A DNA stretch of 11,909 bases from Candidatus Eiseniibacteriota bacterium (GTDB lineage Bacteria > Eisenbacteria > RBG-16-71-46 > CAIMUX01). Positions 1 to 7,361 of this stretch are shown one piece after another. Numbering within the stretch: position 1 is the first letter of the stretch; each line of letters begins with the position of its first letter. Made by a program: the position numbers and the translations under genes. Below the pieces are notes generated by a model. It saw only the letters and a program-made list of their open reading frames with translations. It made no database searches and was not told where the DNA came from. Location of the stretch: NCBI GenBank assembly GCA_020431745.1, contig JAGQHR010000039.1:1-11909 (forward strand). Direction: 5' to 3'.

Positions 1-422
1 ACTCCGGCGAAGGAACGGTCACGGCTCCCCTGGACGGTTCCGAGGATCGCAAGGCCATGATCGGATTCGAGGGTGAGGTCGGGTGCATCGACGCGACCGC
101 TCCCGGGATCGACGTCCGCAACTCTCAATTCGCCCTCCACGACGAACGACTCCAGTGCGTGCAGGTTCGCATCATCGACGACCCGGACGATCGCGCCGGA
201 CGGGACGCGGATGATTCTCGCGGACACGGCTCCCGATATCTCGTCTCCATCACGGAGGACGACTTCCTGCGGCACGTCGGTGACGTCGGCAGAGGAGAGA
301 TCACCGGGACTTTCCTGATTCGTGGGATCGAGCGAGGGGGAACATCCCCAGCCGACGAGCATCGCGGCAGCTGATCCGATCCAGATTGCGACAGGGATTG
401 ATTGCAGGGTGCGCAAAGCCAT
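1..422 (-). CDS. Putative secreted lipoprotein, N-terminal 140 residues (gene cut by window edge)
   Basis: An open frame starts at the ATG at 422-420 and runs without a stop to the left edge (140 full codons). The start is supported by AAGGAG at 429-434, 6 nt upstream. The N-terminus has a positive residue, a hydrophobic stretch and then a cysteine (residue 27, VGWGC), which suggests export and possibly lipid anchoring. The lipobox is not canonical because Trp sits at -2. After a Ser/Pro/Asp-rich linker (about 28-50) the chain is rich in short beta strands separated by Gly/Asp turns, for example SGAIVRVVDDANLHA and FVVEGELRV. This spacing looks like a beta-helix or stacked beta-sheet surface protein; that is my reading of the pattern, not a family match. 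I do not recognise the family. It lies 362 nt behind the efflux operon on the same strand and is probably a separate unit. Confidence 0.7.
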   Translation of the reverse strand, partial: MALRTLQSIPVAIWIGSAAAMLVGWGCSPSLDPTNQESPGDLSSADVTDVPQEVVLRDGDEISGAVSARIIRVPSGAIVRVVDDANLHALESFVVEGELRVADVDPGSGRVDAPDLTLESDHGLAILGTVQGSRDRSFAG

Positions 423-784
423 TGGTTACTCCTTGTGGACATACTTCTGCGAGACCCATGGTCAAGCCAACCCCGTGCCGGTGCTTCACGAACCTCGGAT
501 GGACGAGCGATGAACGCGTCCGTCGGACGACGCGCGTTGTCGATATGCCCGTCGAGGCTACGGTCTTCACATCCCGGTAGTTCGAAGGGCCAGCAGGACA
601 CGGCCTGGATACAGGCGAAGTCCGAACTTTCGCGTGCTGACGAGGGAGGAAGTCTCAGCGTGCGGTCGAAGCGGGAGACGATGCGCGATGGCGCGTCGGG
701 GTGGGGTGATCCAGTCCTCGTGCGATCGTTGCGGCGACGGCGCCATCAGCAGAGGCGTCCGTCGCCTGCCACGTGGGGCGACCG
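423..784. other. Non-coding stretch between lipoprotein gene and efflux operon
   Basis: I find no convincing gene here on either strand. The open frames that cross it lack plausible ribosome binding sites, have Arg/Ser/Pro-rich shadow composition and overlap flanking genes in other frames. Recognisable content is the ribosome binding site of the lipoprotein gene (429-434) and the hairpin at 733-766. A promoter for the lipoprotein gene should lie here, but the best box pair sits too close to the start codon to be believable. Confidence 0.6.
733..766 (-). terminator. Strong hairpin behind the PII-like gene, candidate operon 3' end
   Basis: GGCGACGG (733-740) pairs with CCGTCGCC (759-766), and CGCC (741-744) with GGCG (754-757). 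This gives a 12-bp GC-rich stem with one bulged base at 758 and a 9-nt loop. In the operon's RNA it begins 18 nt after the PII-like stop codon, where a terminator or a 3'-protecting structure would be expected. No T-run follows on either strand, so intrinsic termination is uncertain. It may instead stabilise the mRNA end or act with Rho. Confidence 0.45.
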
Positions 785-1069
785 CTATTGCAGGCTTTCC
801 ACTCCCCAGACGATCGAGTGCACCTTGTGCGGACAGGCCGCGCAGTCCTTCGTGAGCGAGTCCATGACGCGGCCGACCTGATCGTCCTCCAGCACGCTGA
901 AGATGATCGACGACGTATCCGGAAAGGCCCGCGATCCCAGGCGTGGCCCGCTCGTGCCGGAGCCGAAGACGGTCGGAATCTCGGTGAAGCCCTGGACCTC
1001 GCTCTCGCTGAGGATGGTTTCCACCCGTTCCCGCACGTCCCGCTCGACGATCAACATCAGCATCTTCAT
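785..1069 (-). CDS. PII-like signalling protein (GlnB/CutA-like fold) linked to RND pump
   Basis: 94 residues; ATG at 1069 with AGGAGG 7 nt upstream. The N-terminal strand MKMLMLIVERDVRERVETIL followed by a helix, then a Gly-rich segment (residues 35-47, GSGTSGPRLGSR), a second strand (54-61) and a helix starting near EDDQVGRVMDSL match the ferredoxin-like core of PII proteins. At 94 residues it is shorter than classical GlnB (about 112). The Gly/Ser segment stands where the T-loop would be, and I see no uridylylation tyrosine. A CAAC motif (C76, C79) lies near the C-terminus. PII-like proteins encoded beside RND efflux genes are a known group, sometimes called PII-NG, with no settled function. 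It is the last gene of the efflux operon, 19 nt after the DUF2892 gene, so a role in sensing a metal, thiol or nucleotide and tuning the pump is more likely than nitrogen control. That role is inference. Confidence 0.75.
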   Translation of the reverse strand: MKMLMLIVERDVRERVETILSESEVQGFTEIPTVFGSGTSGPRLGSRAFPDTSSIIFSVLEDDQVGRVMDSLTKDCAACPHKVHSIVWGVESLQ

Positions 1070-1088
1070 CGGCGAACCTCCTCCGGAA

Positions 1089-1277
1089 TCACTCCGGTAC
1101 GTGCATCTTCTTGAGCAGGCTGATCATCGGGCACCACTTGGAGAAACCCGACTGCAGCAGGTTCAGCCCGACGAACGCCGTGAAGGCGAAGAACCAGGGA
1201 TTGACCCAGTAGCCCAGCGCCACCGAGGCCAGCACGAATGCACCCGCGATCACCCGCAACCAATCATTGACGCACAT
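1089..1277 (-). CDS. DUF2892 (YgaP-like transmembrane domain) small membrane protein
   Basis: 62 residues with two hydrophobic segments (about 7-24 and 27-45), followed by KWCPMISLL and a short basic tail. This layout, with a Cys-Pro after the second segment (C49-P50), is the DUF2892 pattern, also found as the membrane part of rhodanese proteins such as YgaP. I use the ATG at 1277 because GGAGG (1283-1287) stands 5 nt before it. A longer in-frame start at 1319 would add 14 Arg-rich residues that do not fit the family. The gene overlaps the 3' end of the permease gene by 14 nt, so translation is probably coupled. Its function in such operons is unknown. The rhodanese link of the family hints at sulfur or thiol chemistry; that is inference. 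Confidence 0.8.
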   Translation of the reverse strand: MCVNDWLRVIAGAFVLASVALGYWVNPWFFAFTAFVGLNLLQSGFSKWCPMISLLKKMHVPE

Positions 1278-4200
1278 GGACACCTCCGAGATCAGCCACC
1301 GCCTCCGCGTCAGCCGCATGGGTTGTTTCCAGATCCATCCCGGCCGTTCCGGGGAAGTACTTGAGCTGTAGGTAGTACAGGAGTGGGATCACCACCAGGG
1401 TGAGCGCCGTCGCGACCACGACTCCGAAGATCAGGGACACCGCTAGTCCCTGGAAGATCGGGTCGAGAATGATCACCAGACCACCGACCACGAGAGCCGC
1501 CGCGGTCAGGACGATCGGTCTCATGCGGACCGCGCCCGCCTTCAGGACGGCGTCCTCGAGGGACGCGCCGCCTTCCAGCTCCAGGTTGATGAAATCGACC
1601 AGGAGGATCGAGTTGCGGACGATGATCCCGGACAGCGCGATGAAGCCGATCATCGAGGTCGCGGTGAAGAACATGCCGGTCATCCAGTGACCGGGCAGGA
1701 TCCCCACCAGGGTCAGCGGGATCGGAGCCATGATGACGAGCGGTGTCGTGAAGCTGCGGAACCACGCGACCACCAGCATGTAGACCAACACCATGACGGC
1801 CGCGAACGCGATGCCCATGTCGCGGAAGACTTCGTAGGTGATCTGCCACTCGCCGTCCCACTTGAGCGCGACCTTCTGATCCGACTCCGGCTGCGCCTTG
1901 AAGTGCTGGGTCAGCTCATAGCCTTCCGGAAGCTGGATCTCGCTGATCCGCTTCTTCATGTCGAGGATCCCGTAGACCGGACTCTCCGACACTCCGGCCA
2001 CGTCGGCGATCACATAGGTCACCGGACGCAGGTTCTTGTGATAGCCCGACGGCTCACGTGTTTCGTTCTGGATCTGGACCAGAGAGGCGAGGGGAACCCG
2101 GCTTCCGTCCGGTGACGGAAGGGTGAGGGCGGAAAGATCGGCGAGTGGGCTGCGCCCGCCACGATCCGCCTGGAGCGTGAGGGGAACCGGGGCGCGACCC
2201 GATTCCGTACGCAGTCGTCCGACCTCTCCGCCCATCCCTTGCAGAAGAAGCTCGCGCGTGACCATCTCGGTGCTGATGCCCGAGAGCGCTGTCTTCTCGC
2301 TATCGATCGCAAAGCGTAGCTCCGGAGCGGGGTCTTCGACCATCCAGTCGACATCGACGACGCCCGGCGTCGTCTCGAAGACTTCTTTGACCTGGGCCGC
2401 GACTGCCCGTCGGCGCTCGGGATCGGGACCGTAGATCTCCGCGACCAGCGTCGAGAGCACAGGCGGCCCCGGGGGCACCTCGGCCACCTTGATGCGGGCG
2501 CCGTACTGCGCCGCGATCGGGTCCAGCTTGGGGCGCACCCGCTTCGCGATGTCGTGGCTCTGGGCCTTGCGATCGTGCTTGCTGGCGAGGTTGACCTGCA
2601 GATCGGCCACGTTGGAGCCGCGACGCAGGAAGTAGTGTCGGACGAGACCGTTGAAGTTGATCGGTCCCGACGTGCCGGAGTAGATCTCCACATCCGCGAC
2701 CTCCGGCTCCTGCCGCACCATCTGCGCCAGATCCCGGGCGCAGGCGTTTGTCTGCTCGAGCGTGGAGCCTTCCGGCATGTCGACGACGACCTGGAACTCG
2801 CTCTTGTTGTCGAACGGGAGCATTTTGACCGGCACGGCGCGTACGAAGAGGAGCACCACGGATCCGACGAGCAGGAGTCCGACCCCCGCGAGGGCCATAC
2901 CACCGAGCTTGGGCTTCCGCACCAGCGGCCGCATCACCTTGGAGTAGATCTTTTCGATCTTGTGCTCGGCTTGGGTCTCCTCCTCCGGCGCGTGGGCGCT
3001 CTCTTCGTGGTGGGGCTTGAGCAGCCGGAGCGCCAGCCAGGGCGTGATGATGAAGGCGACCAGCAACGAGAAGAACATCGCCGCCGACGCGTTGATGGGG
3101 ATCGGACGCATGTACGGTCCCATCAATCCCGAGACGAAGGCCAGGGGGAGCAGTGCCGCGATCACCGCGAACGTGGCGAGGATCGTCGGGTTGCCCACCT
3201 CGTCCGTCGCGTAGATGGCGGCCCGCTTGGCGCCCGTCCATCCCAATTGCAGATGCCGGTGGATATTCTCCACCACTACGATCGCGTCGTCGACGAGGAT
3301 GCCGATGGCGAAGATCAGCGCGAACAGGGTGACGCGGTTCAGCGTATAGCCGAACATCGTGCTTGCGAAGAGCGTGAGCGCGAGCGTGACCGGCACGGCC
3401 ACGCCCACCACGATCGCCTCCCGCTTGCCGAGCGCGAAGAGCATGAGCAGGACGACCGCCGCGGTCGCGAGCAGGACGTGCCCGATCAGCTCATTCGACT
3501 TTTCGGCCGCGGTTTCGCCGTAGTTGCGCGTCCAGGTCACCTCGAGTCCGCTCGGAAGCAGCGTGCGCTTCAGCTCCTCGACGCGAGTTTCGACCTTCTT
3601 CGCGAGCGCGACGGCATTCTGTCCCGGCTTCTTGGCCAGGGTAATCGTCACCGCGGGGGCGTCGGTGGTGCGCGCGACGGCGTCGTGGTGGGCCTTCATC
3701 GACGGTCCCGTCGCGATCGACACGTAAGACTCCGGCTGGGCCGGACCGTCGATGACGTCCGCGACCTCACCGAGATGGATCGGGTTGCCGCCCCGCACGC
3801 CGACCACGACCCGTCGGACATCCTCGGCGGTGCGCAACTCGCCGCCCGCGCGCAGAGTGATTTCGCGATTGCCTTCCAGGAACGATCCCGAGGGCAGCGC
3901 ACGGTTTGCGTGCTCCAGCGCCTGGGCGATCTCGATCGCGCTCACGCCGTACCCGGCCAGTCGCGCGGCGTCGATCCGGACCCGGACCTCGCGGGGACTG
4001 CCGCCGATGACACCGGCTTCGGAAATCCCCGGGATCTTCTTCAGTTCGAGAGCCAGCTCGTCTGCGACCGTCCGAAGCGCGTAGCCGTCATAGCCCTCGC
4101 CCCACAACGTCAGGGCCACGATCGGCACGTCGTCGATCGACTTCGGCTTGACGGTGAGTGGTCCCGCCCCCGGCGGCAGCAGCTCGGGATGGGCCAGCAG

Positions 4201-4596
4201 CTTGGTGTGCAGCTTGACCGCGGAGTCTTCCGGGTTCTCGCCGACCTTGAACCGTGCGATCGCCAGGCAGTAGTCCGGGCTCGACGTGGTGTAGACGAAA
4301 TCGATTCCGGGAATCTCCCAAAGGAACTTCTCCAGCGGGGTCGCGACACGCTCTTCCACTTCCTTGGCGGATGCGCCGGGGAAGGGCACGTGCACGTCGA
4401 TCATCGGAACCTGGATCTGCGGCTCTTCTTCGCGCGGGGTGATCATCACCGAGAAGACACCGAGCGCCAGTGAGAAGATCACCAGCAGCGGGGTCAGCTT
4501 GGAGTCGATGAACGCGCGGGCGATCCGGCCGGCCGAACCCAGCTTCTTGCGATGGAGCTCCAGTGCCGCGGCGGCTTTGTCACGGTTCTCGGTCAT
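1264..4596 (-). CDS. RND-family efflux permease (AcrB/HAE-like inner-membrane pump subunit)
   Basis: 1110 residues, full length for an RND pump. The twelve-helix plan is visible: TM1 about 34-53, a large periplasmic loop 54-365, TM2-TM6 about 369-527, a charged cytoplasmic linker 528-560, TM7 about 566-586, a second periplasmic loop 587-925, and TM8-TM12 about 926-1077. In TM4 the motif GILVDDAIVVVENI carries the paired aspartates D436 and D437 of the proton relay, as in AcrB. The lysine expected in TM10 is an arginine (R994 in SGIIVRNSILLVDF). The Asp pair places it nearer HAE-type pumps than CusA/CzcA metal pumps, which have a different TM4 signature. The start codon overlaps the adaptor's stop as ATGA, with GAGGTG 5 nt upstream. 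It works with the adaptor and channel encoded just before it to export a substrate driven by protons. Substrate not identifiable. Confidence 0.95.
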   Translation of the reverse strand: MTENRDKAAAALELHRKKLGSAGRIARAFIDSKLTPLLVIFSLALGVFSVMITPREEEPQIQVPMIDVHVPFPGASAKEVEERVATPLEKFLWEIPGIDFVYTTSSPDYCLAIARFKVGENPEDSAVKLHTKLLAHPELLPPGAGPLTVKPKSIDDVPIVALTLWGEGYDGYALRTVADELALELKKIPGISEAGVIGGSPREVRVRIDAARLAGYGVSAIEIAQALEHANRALPSGSFLEGNREITLRAGGELRTAEDVRRVVVGVRGGNPIHLGEVADVIDGPAQPESYVSIATGPSMKAHHDAVARTTDAPAVTITLAKKPGQNAVALAKKVETRVEELKRTLLPSGLEVTWTRNYGETAAEKSNELIGHVLLATAAVVLLMLFALGKREAIVVGVAVPVTLALTLFASTMFGYTLNRVTLFALIFAIGILVDDAIVVVENIHRHLQLGWTGAKRAAIYATDEVGNPTILATFAVIAALLPLAFVSGLMGPYMRPIPINASAAMFFSLLVAFIITPWLALRLLKPHHEESAHAPEEETQAEHKIEKIYSKVMRPLVRKPKLGGMALAGVGLLLVGSVVLLFVRAVPVKMLPFDNKSEFQVVVDMPEGSTLEQTNACARDLAQMVRQEPEVADVEIYSGTSGPINFNGLVRHYFLRRGSNVADLQVNLASKHDRKAQSHDIAKRVRPKLDPIAAQYGARIKVAEVPPGPPVLSTLVAEIYGPDPERRRAVAAQVKEVFETTPGVVDVDWMVEDPAPELRFAIDSEKTALSGISTEMVTRELLLQGMGGEVGRLRTESGRAPVPLTLQADRGGRSPLADLSALTLPSPDGSRVPLASLVQIQNETREPSGYHKNLRPVTYVIADVAGVSESPVYGILDMKKRISEIQLPEGYELTQHFKAQPESDQKVALKWDGEWQITYEVFRDMGIAFAAVMVLVYMLVVAWFRSFTTPLVIMAPIPLTLVGILPGHWMTGMFFTATSMIGFIALSGIIVRNSILLVDFINLELEGGASLEDAVLKAGAVRMRPIVLTAAALVVGGLVIILDPIFQGLAVSLIFGVVVATALTLVVIPLLYYLQLKYFPGTAGMDLETTHAADAEAVADLGGVHVRQ
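1283..1287 (-). promoter_or_regulatory. Ribosome binding site that fixes the DUF2892 start
   Basis: GGAGG on the minus strand, 5 nt before the ATG at 1277. It lies inside the last codons of the permease gene, consistent with coupled translation, and argues against the longer start at 1319. Confidence 0.75.
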
Positions 4597-5723
4597 GAGC
4601 GCACCTCGATGGGAGATCCTTCTTCCAACGTCGACGGGGGATCGAGAATCAGGCGATCACCGGCAGCCAACCCGGAGGCGACGACGACGGATTCGTCGAC
4701 GCCCGTCGCGGGAGCGCTGCCGTCGGTGGAAAGAACGAGCAGTCGGAACCGGGCTTTGCCGCCGCCGTCGACGAACGCTCCGGTCAGGCCTCCGCGTCGT
4801 ACGACGCTGCTTTCCGGAGCCCGGACAACCGGATGAAGCTCCCCCGGCAGCGAGGCGCGCGCGAAGAGGCCGGCGCGGAGAGTCGGATCCTCGGGCAGGT
4901 CGAGCTTGACCGTGAATGATCGGCTGGCGGCATCGACCGCGGGGACGATCTGCGCGACCCGCGCGCGGTAGCTCTGATCGCCGAGTGCAGGAATCGTCAC
5001 CGGGACTTCAACGCCTTCGGAGAGGAGCCCCACGCGATCTTCCGCCAGTGAGAGATGCACGCGCATGTGCGCGGCGTCTTCCACGCGGAGGAGCGGCCGT
5101 CCCGGCGTCGCCAGGTCACCGACCTCGCAGAGCCGGTCGACGATCCGGCCATCGAAGGGGGCCGCCACCTCCGCGTAGCTCTTCATAGAGCGTGCCGTTG
5201 CGACGGCTCCCTCCGCCTGCTTGACGGCGCCGGCGGCGGTGTCGCGTTGCCAGCGCGCCTGATCCAACTCCAGCTGGGAAGCCGATCCGCGCTCGAAGAG
5301 CCGTTCGAAGCGTTGGAGATTCGTCTCCGCGAGGACGAGAGCCGCCTTGGCCTGGGCGACGGCGCCTTCGGCCTGCGCGATCTGCCCGCTCACCTCCCGC
5401 GGATCGATCACGAGAATGACTTCACCGCGATGGACGAGGTCGCCCGCGTTCTTCCTGATCTCCAGCACGGTCCCCATGACCCGCGCCGCGAGCGTGGCGG
5501 ACTGGGTCGCCACCGTGGTGCCGACGGCTTCGATCGGTCGGGGTTCGTCCTGCGAGACCACCGAGTGCACCCGGACGGCGACCGGCTCTCCTTCGGCCTC
5601 GTAGTACGGTTCGTGGCCGCACGCGGTGAGCAAGAAGAGAGAGAGGCTCGCCAAGGCGGGCAAAAGGAGGTCGAGCCGCACGACCTCGTGCCTGAACTGC
5701 TGAACGATAGAGCGCTTCATCAT
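4593..5723 (-). CDS. RND efflux periplasmic adaptor (membrane fusion protein), lipoprotein
   Basis: 376 residues. The N-terminus has a hydrophobic stretch ending in LLTAC, a good lipobox with C35 as the lipidated residue, so the mature protein should be anchored to the inner membrane. Domain order is that of HlyD/AcrA-type adaptors: first lipoyl half about 70-108 (ending GEVILVIDP), coiled-coil hairpin about 110-180, second lipoyl half about 182-213 (AAPFDGRIVDRL, VGDLATPGRPLL), beta-barrel about 214-295 and membrane-proximal domain to the end. It bridges the RND permease and the TolC-like channel. Two adjacent ATGs exist; GGAGG 7 nt before the first (5723) and the ATGA overlap with the upstream channel stop favour the first. 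The 3' end also overlaps the permease start by ATGA, so the three pump genes are probably translated as a coupled set. Confidence 0.94.
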   Translation of the reverse strand: MMKRSIVQQFRHEVVRLDLLLPALASLSLFLLTACGHEPYYEAEGEPVAVRVHSVVSQDEPRPIEAVGTTVATQSATLAARVMGTVLEIRKNAGDLVHRGEVILVIDPREVSGQIAQAEGAVAQAKAALVLAETNLQRFERLFERGSASQLELDQARWQRDTAAGAVKQAEGAVATARSMKSYAEVAAPFDGRIVDRLCEVGDLATPGRPLLRVEDAAHMRVHLSLAEDRVGLLSEGVEVPVTIPALGDQSYRARVAQIVPAVDAASRSFTVKLDLPEDPTLRAGLFARASLPGELHPVVRAPESSVVRRGGLTGAFVDGGGKARFRLLVLSTDGSAPATGVDESVVVASGLAAGDRLILDPPSTLEEGSPIEVRS

Positions 5724-7183
5724 GATTCGACCTCCGGTGCCGGCGACTGACCGGCGGCAAAGAGAAGCTGACGGGCGGCGCGCTGCACGCCGAATCGTGC
5801 GTCGAGGGCGCGGGTGCGGGCCTCGTGCAGGGCGGTCTCGGCATCGAGCAGGTCAGTGATCCGAGTCACGCCTTCGTCGAAGCGATCCTCGAGGATCTGC
5901 ATCGCGCGCTCCGCGGCACCGACCGCACGGGTCGCGGTCGTCAGGCGGGCGCGAGCCGACTGCAAAGACTCCCAACCCACGAGCACTTCGAGCTCCGCTC
6001 CCAGGTTCTTGTCGCGCTCTTCCATCGCGGCGACGTTGGCAAGATGGCGACTCCGTGTGACGCGCTGACGGGTCGCTCCCCAGTCCCAGAGCGACCATTG
6101 GAGCTGGCCGGCGATGGTGTAGCTGGATCCATGGGACCCGAAGGGGTGGTCGTCGCTCCATACGAGCTTGCCGCTGATCCCGACCTCCGGGAGGTAACCG
6201 GCGCGCGCCTGTTTGATCGCCGCGCGGGCCGCTTCGCTGCGAGCGGTGGCCGCCGTGAGATCGGGACGATCCGCATGGGCCGACTGGAGCGCGGACTCGA
6301 TCGACGAGGGGAGAGGCAGTTCCATTCCCTGCATGCGCGCCAGCGGCAGGTCGGCCGGCAGATCCAGTCCGATCGTACGACCGAGGGCCGCTCTGGCGAT
6401 GGCCGTCTGACTCCTCGCCGCGATCGTGCCCTCTTCCATCTTCGAGAGCTGTACCTCGGCCTGGAGGAGATCCGACTCGATCGCCATGCCCGTCTCGAAG
6501 AGATCGCGGACCCGGTCGACGTGCTTCGCCGTCGTGGCCTGCGCGCGCTCTGCGAGAGCAACACCTTCCTCCGCGAGGATGGCGTCGAGGTAGGCGTTGG
6601 TCACCTGCAGAGAGATTCCGCGCTCGGCTTGATCACGATCGGCCCCCGCCGCATCGGCCATCCGGTCGGCCTGGCGAATGGCCCCGGTGATCTTGCCACC
6701 CGTGAAGAGCGGCATGCGTGCTTCCAGCTCGGTGCTCCAGTGATCGATCGCTTCCGGATCGTTGGGGTCGGACATGGTGAAGGCGGGGAACGAAAAGCGT
6801 TCCTGCATCAGCTGCAGTCCGAAGGCGTCGGCCGGAGAGTCCGTAGTGAGCCCGACGACCCGTCCGGTCAGGCTGGGCAGCCGGGATGCCCGGGCTTCCC
6901 ACTTCCCGGTGTGTGCGGCTTCCGCACCGCTTCGCGCCTGGGCGAGCATGGGGCTGTTCTCCCTCGCCAGCTCGATCGCGTGCGTCAGATCGAGCGAGTC
7001 GGGGAAGCTGGGAGCACCATCCATTCCCACCTGGGCCCGCGCGGCTCCGGTGATCTCGAGCCCGGTCGCCATCCAAATCGTCAGTACGAGGGAGCCGGCC
7101 CTTCGGAGCGACCCCGGTGCGAGGCGCGCTGCGGCTCGTCGTTGCCGGGCGGCACCTGGTCTCGGTGCGATCCAACCTCTCAC
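5720..7183 (-). CDS. TolC-family outer-membrane efflux channel
   Basis: 487 residues with a GTG start at 7183, chosen because AGGAGG lies 5 nt before it. An in-frame ATG at 7249 has no ribosome binding site. The N-terminus has an unusually long Arg/Ala/Pro n-region (about 30 residues), then a hydrophobic core and a likely signal-peptidase site after GAARA (residue 50). Two outer-membrane-efflux repeats follow, about 60-270 and 292-475. Each has the family's helix-turn signature: FETGMAIESDLLQAEVQL (229-246) and FDEGVTRITDLLDAETAL (435-452). LQWSLWDWG (361-369) marks a membrane strand entering the second repeat. The mature trimer would form the exit duct of the pump. It is the first gene of the operon, directly behind the ArsR-controlled promoter, and ends with an ATGA overlap onto the adaptor gene. 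Confidence 0.93.
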   Translation of the reverse strand: MRGWIAPRPGAARQRRAAARLAPGSLRRAGSLVLTIWMATGLEITGAARAQVGMDGAPSFPDSLDLTHAIELARENSPMLAQARSGAEAAHTGKWEARASRLPSLTGRVVGLTTDSPADAFGLQLMQERFSFPAFTMSDPNDPEAIDHWSTELEARMPLFTGGKITGAIRQADRMADAAGADRDQAERGISLQVTNAYLDAILAEEGVALAERAQATTAKHVDRVRDLFETGMAIESDLLQAEVQLSKMEEGTIAARSQTAIARAALGRTIGLDLPADLPLARMQGMELPLPSSIESALQSAHADRPDLTAATARSEAARAAIKQARAGYLPEVGISGKLVWSDDHPFGSHGSSYTIAGQLQWSLWDWGATRQRVTRSRHLANVAAMEERDKNLGAELEVLVGWESLQSARARLTTATRAVGAAERAMQILEDRFDEGVTRITDLLDAETALHEARTRALDARFGVQRAARQLLFAAGQSPAPEVES

Positions 7184-7186
7184 GAG

Positions 7187-7194
7187 CTCCTCCT
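7187..7194 (-). promoter_or_regulatory. Ribosome binding site that fixes the channel's GTG start
   Basis: AGGAGGAG on the minus strand, with the AGGAGG core (7189-7194) 5 nt before GTG at 7183. It decides the start against the upstream ATG at 7249, which is preceded by cttacccaag with no purine-rich box. Confidence 0.75.
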
Positions 7195-7273
7195 GTCTTG
7201 TCTGGTCCCGGTCTTCGATTCGCTTGATCTGCAGAACCAAAGACTTCATCTTGGGTAAGAGAATCACTAGATA

Positions 7274-7291
7274 ACTATATGACCATGTAGT
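7274..7291. promoter_or_regulatory. ArsR-type operator dyad between the divergent genes
   Basis: ACTATATG-AC-CATGTAGT is an 8-2-8 inverted repeat with one mismatched pair, in the only AT-rich patch of the region. Further symmetric A/T pairs flank it (7271-7272 with 7293-7294, and 7268-7269 with 7296-7297). An imperfect dyad of ATATG-type half-sites is typical for ArsR/SmtB repressors. It abuts the -10 box of the pump promoter and covers its expected start point, so bound repressor would block the operon. It also lies 71 nt before the arsR start, where arsR's own promoter should be, so autoregulation is likely. No clear plus-strand -35/-10 pair is visible. Confidence 0.6.
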
Positions 7292-7320
7292 AATGTAATC
7301 GGCGACGAAGGTTCCGTCAA
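7292..7320 (-). promoter_or_regulatory. Sigma70-type promoter of the efflux operon
   Basis: TTGACG (7315-7320) and TACATT (7292-7297) are separated by exactly 17 nt on the minus strand, a good match to -35/-10 boxes in otherwise GC-rich DNA. Transcription would start near 7285, leaving a leader of roughly 100 nt before the GTG start. Confidence 0.65.
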
Positions 7321-7361
7321 TCAGGATTTTTCGCACGGGAGATTGGAGAAGGAGCACCCCG

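Noticed and set aside
441..468. TTGACC-16 nt-TATGTC on the minus strand as promoter of the lipoprotein gene
   Set aside because: The start of transcription would fall inside or after the AAGGAG ribosome binding site at 429-434, so the transcript would lose its binding site. The -10 match is also weak.
402..881. 159-codon plus-strand frame and a 158-codon minus-strand frame (125-601) across the 423-784 gap
   Set aside because: Both overlap better-supported genes at their ends, lack ribosome binding sites and have Arg/Ser-rich composition without any motif.
785..1069. Reading the PII-like gene as a nitrogen regulator because a glutamine synthetase-like gene is in the window
   Set aside because: The two are about 10.7 kb apart on opposite strands, and the PII-like gene is the tail of an efflux operon. 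It lacks a recognisable T-loop uridylylation tyrosine.
2554..4473. 639-codon plus-strand open frame antisense to the RND permease
   Set aside because: It is rich in Arg, Asp, Glu, Gln and His with no hydrophobic or domain pattern, a typical antisense shadow in GC-rich DNA. The minus-strand frame encodes an unmistakable RND protein.
7184..7249. ATG at 7249 as start of the TolC-like protein
   Set aside because: No ribosome binding site precedes it and it would add 22 charged residues ahead of an already long signal-peptide n-region. GTG at 7183 has AGGAGG at ideal distance.
5825..7258. 477-codon plus-strand open frame antisense to the TolC-like gene
   Set aside because: Same shadow composition, no ribosome binding site, and the opposite strand encodes a clear two-repeat outer-membrane efflux protein.
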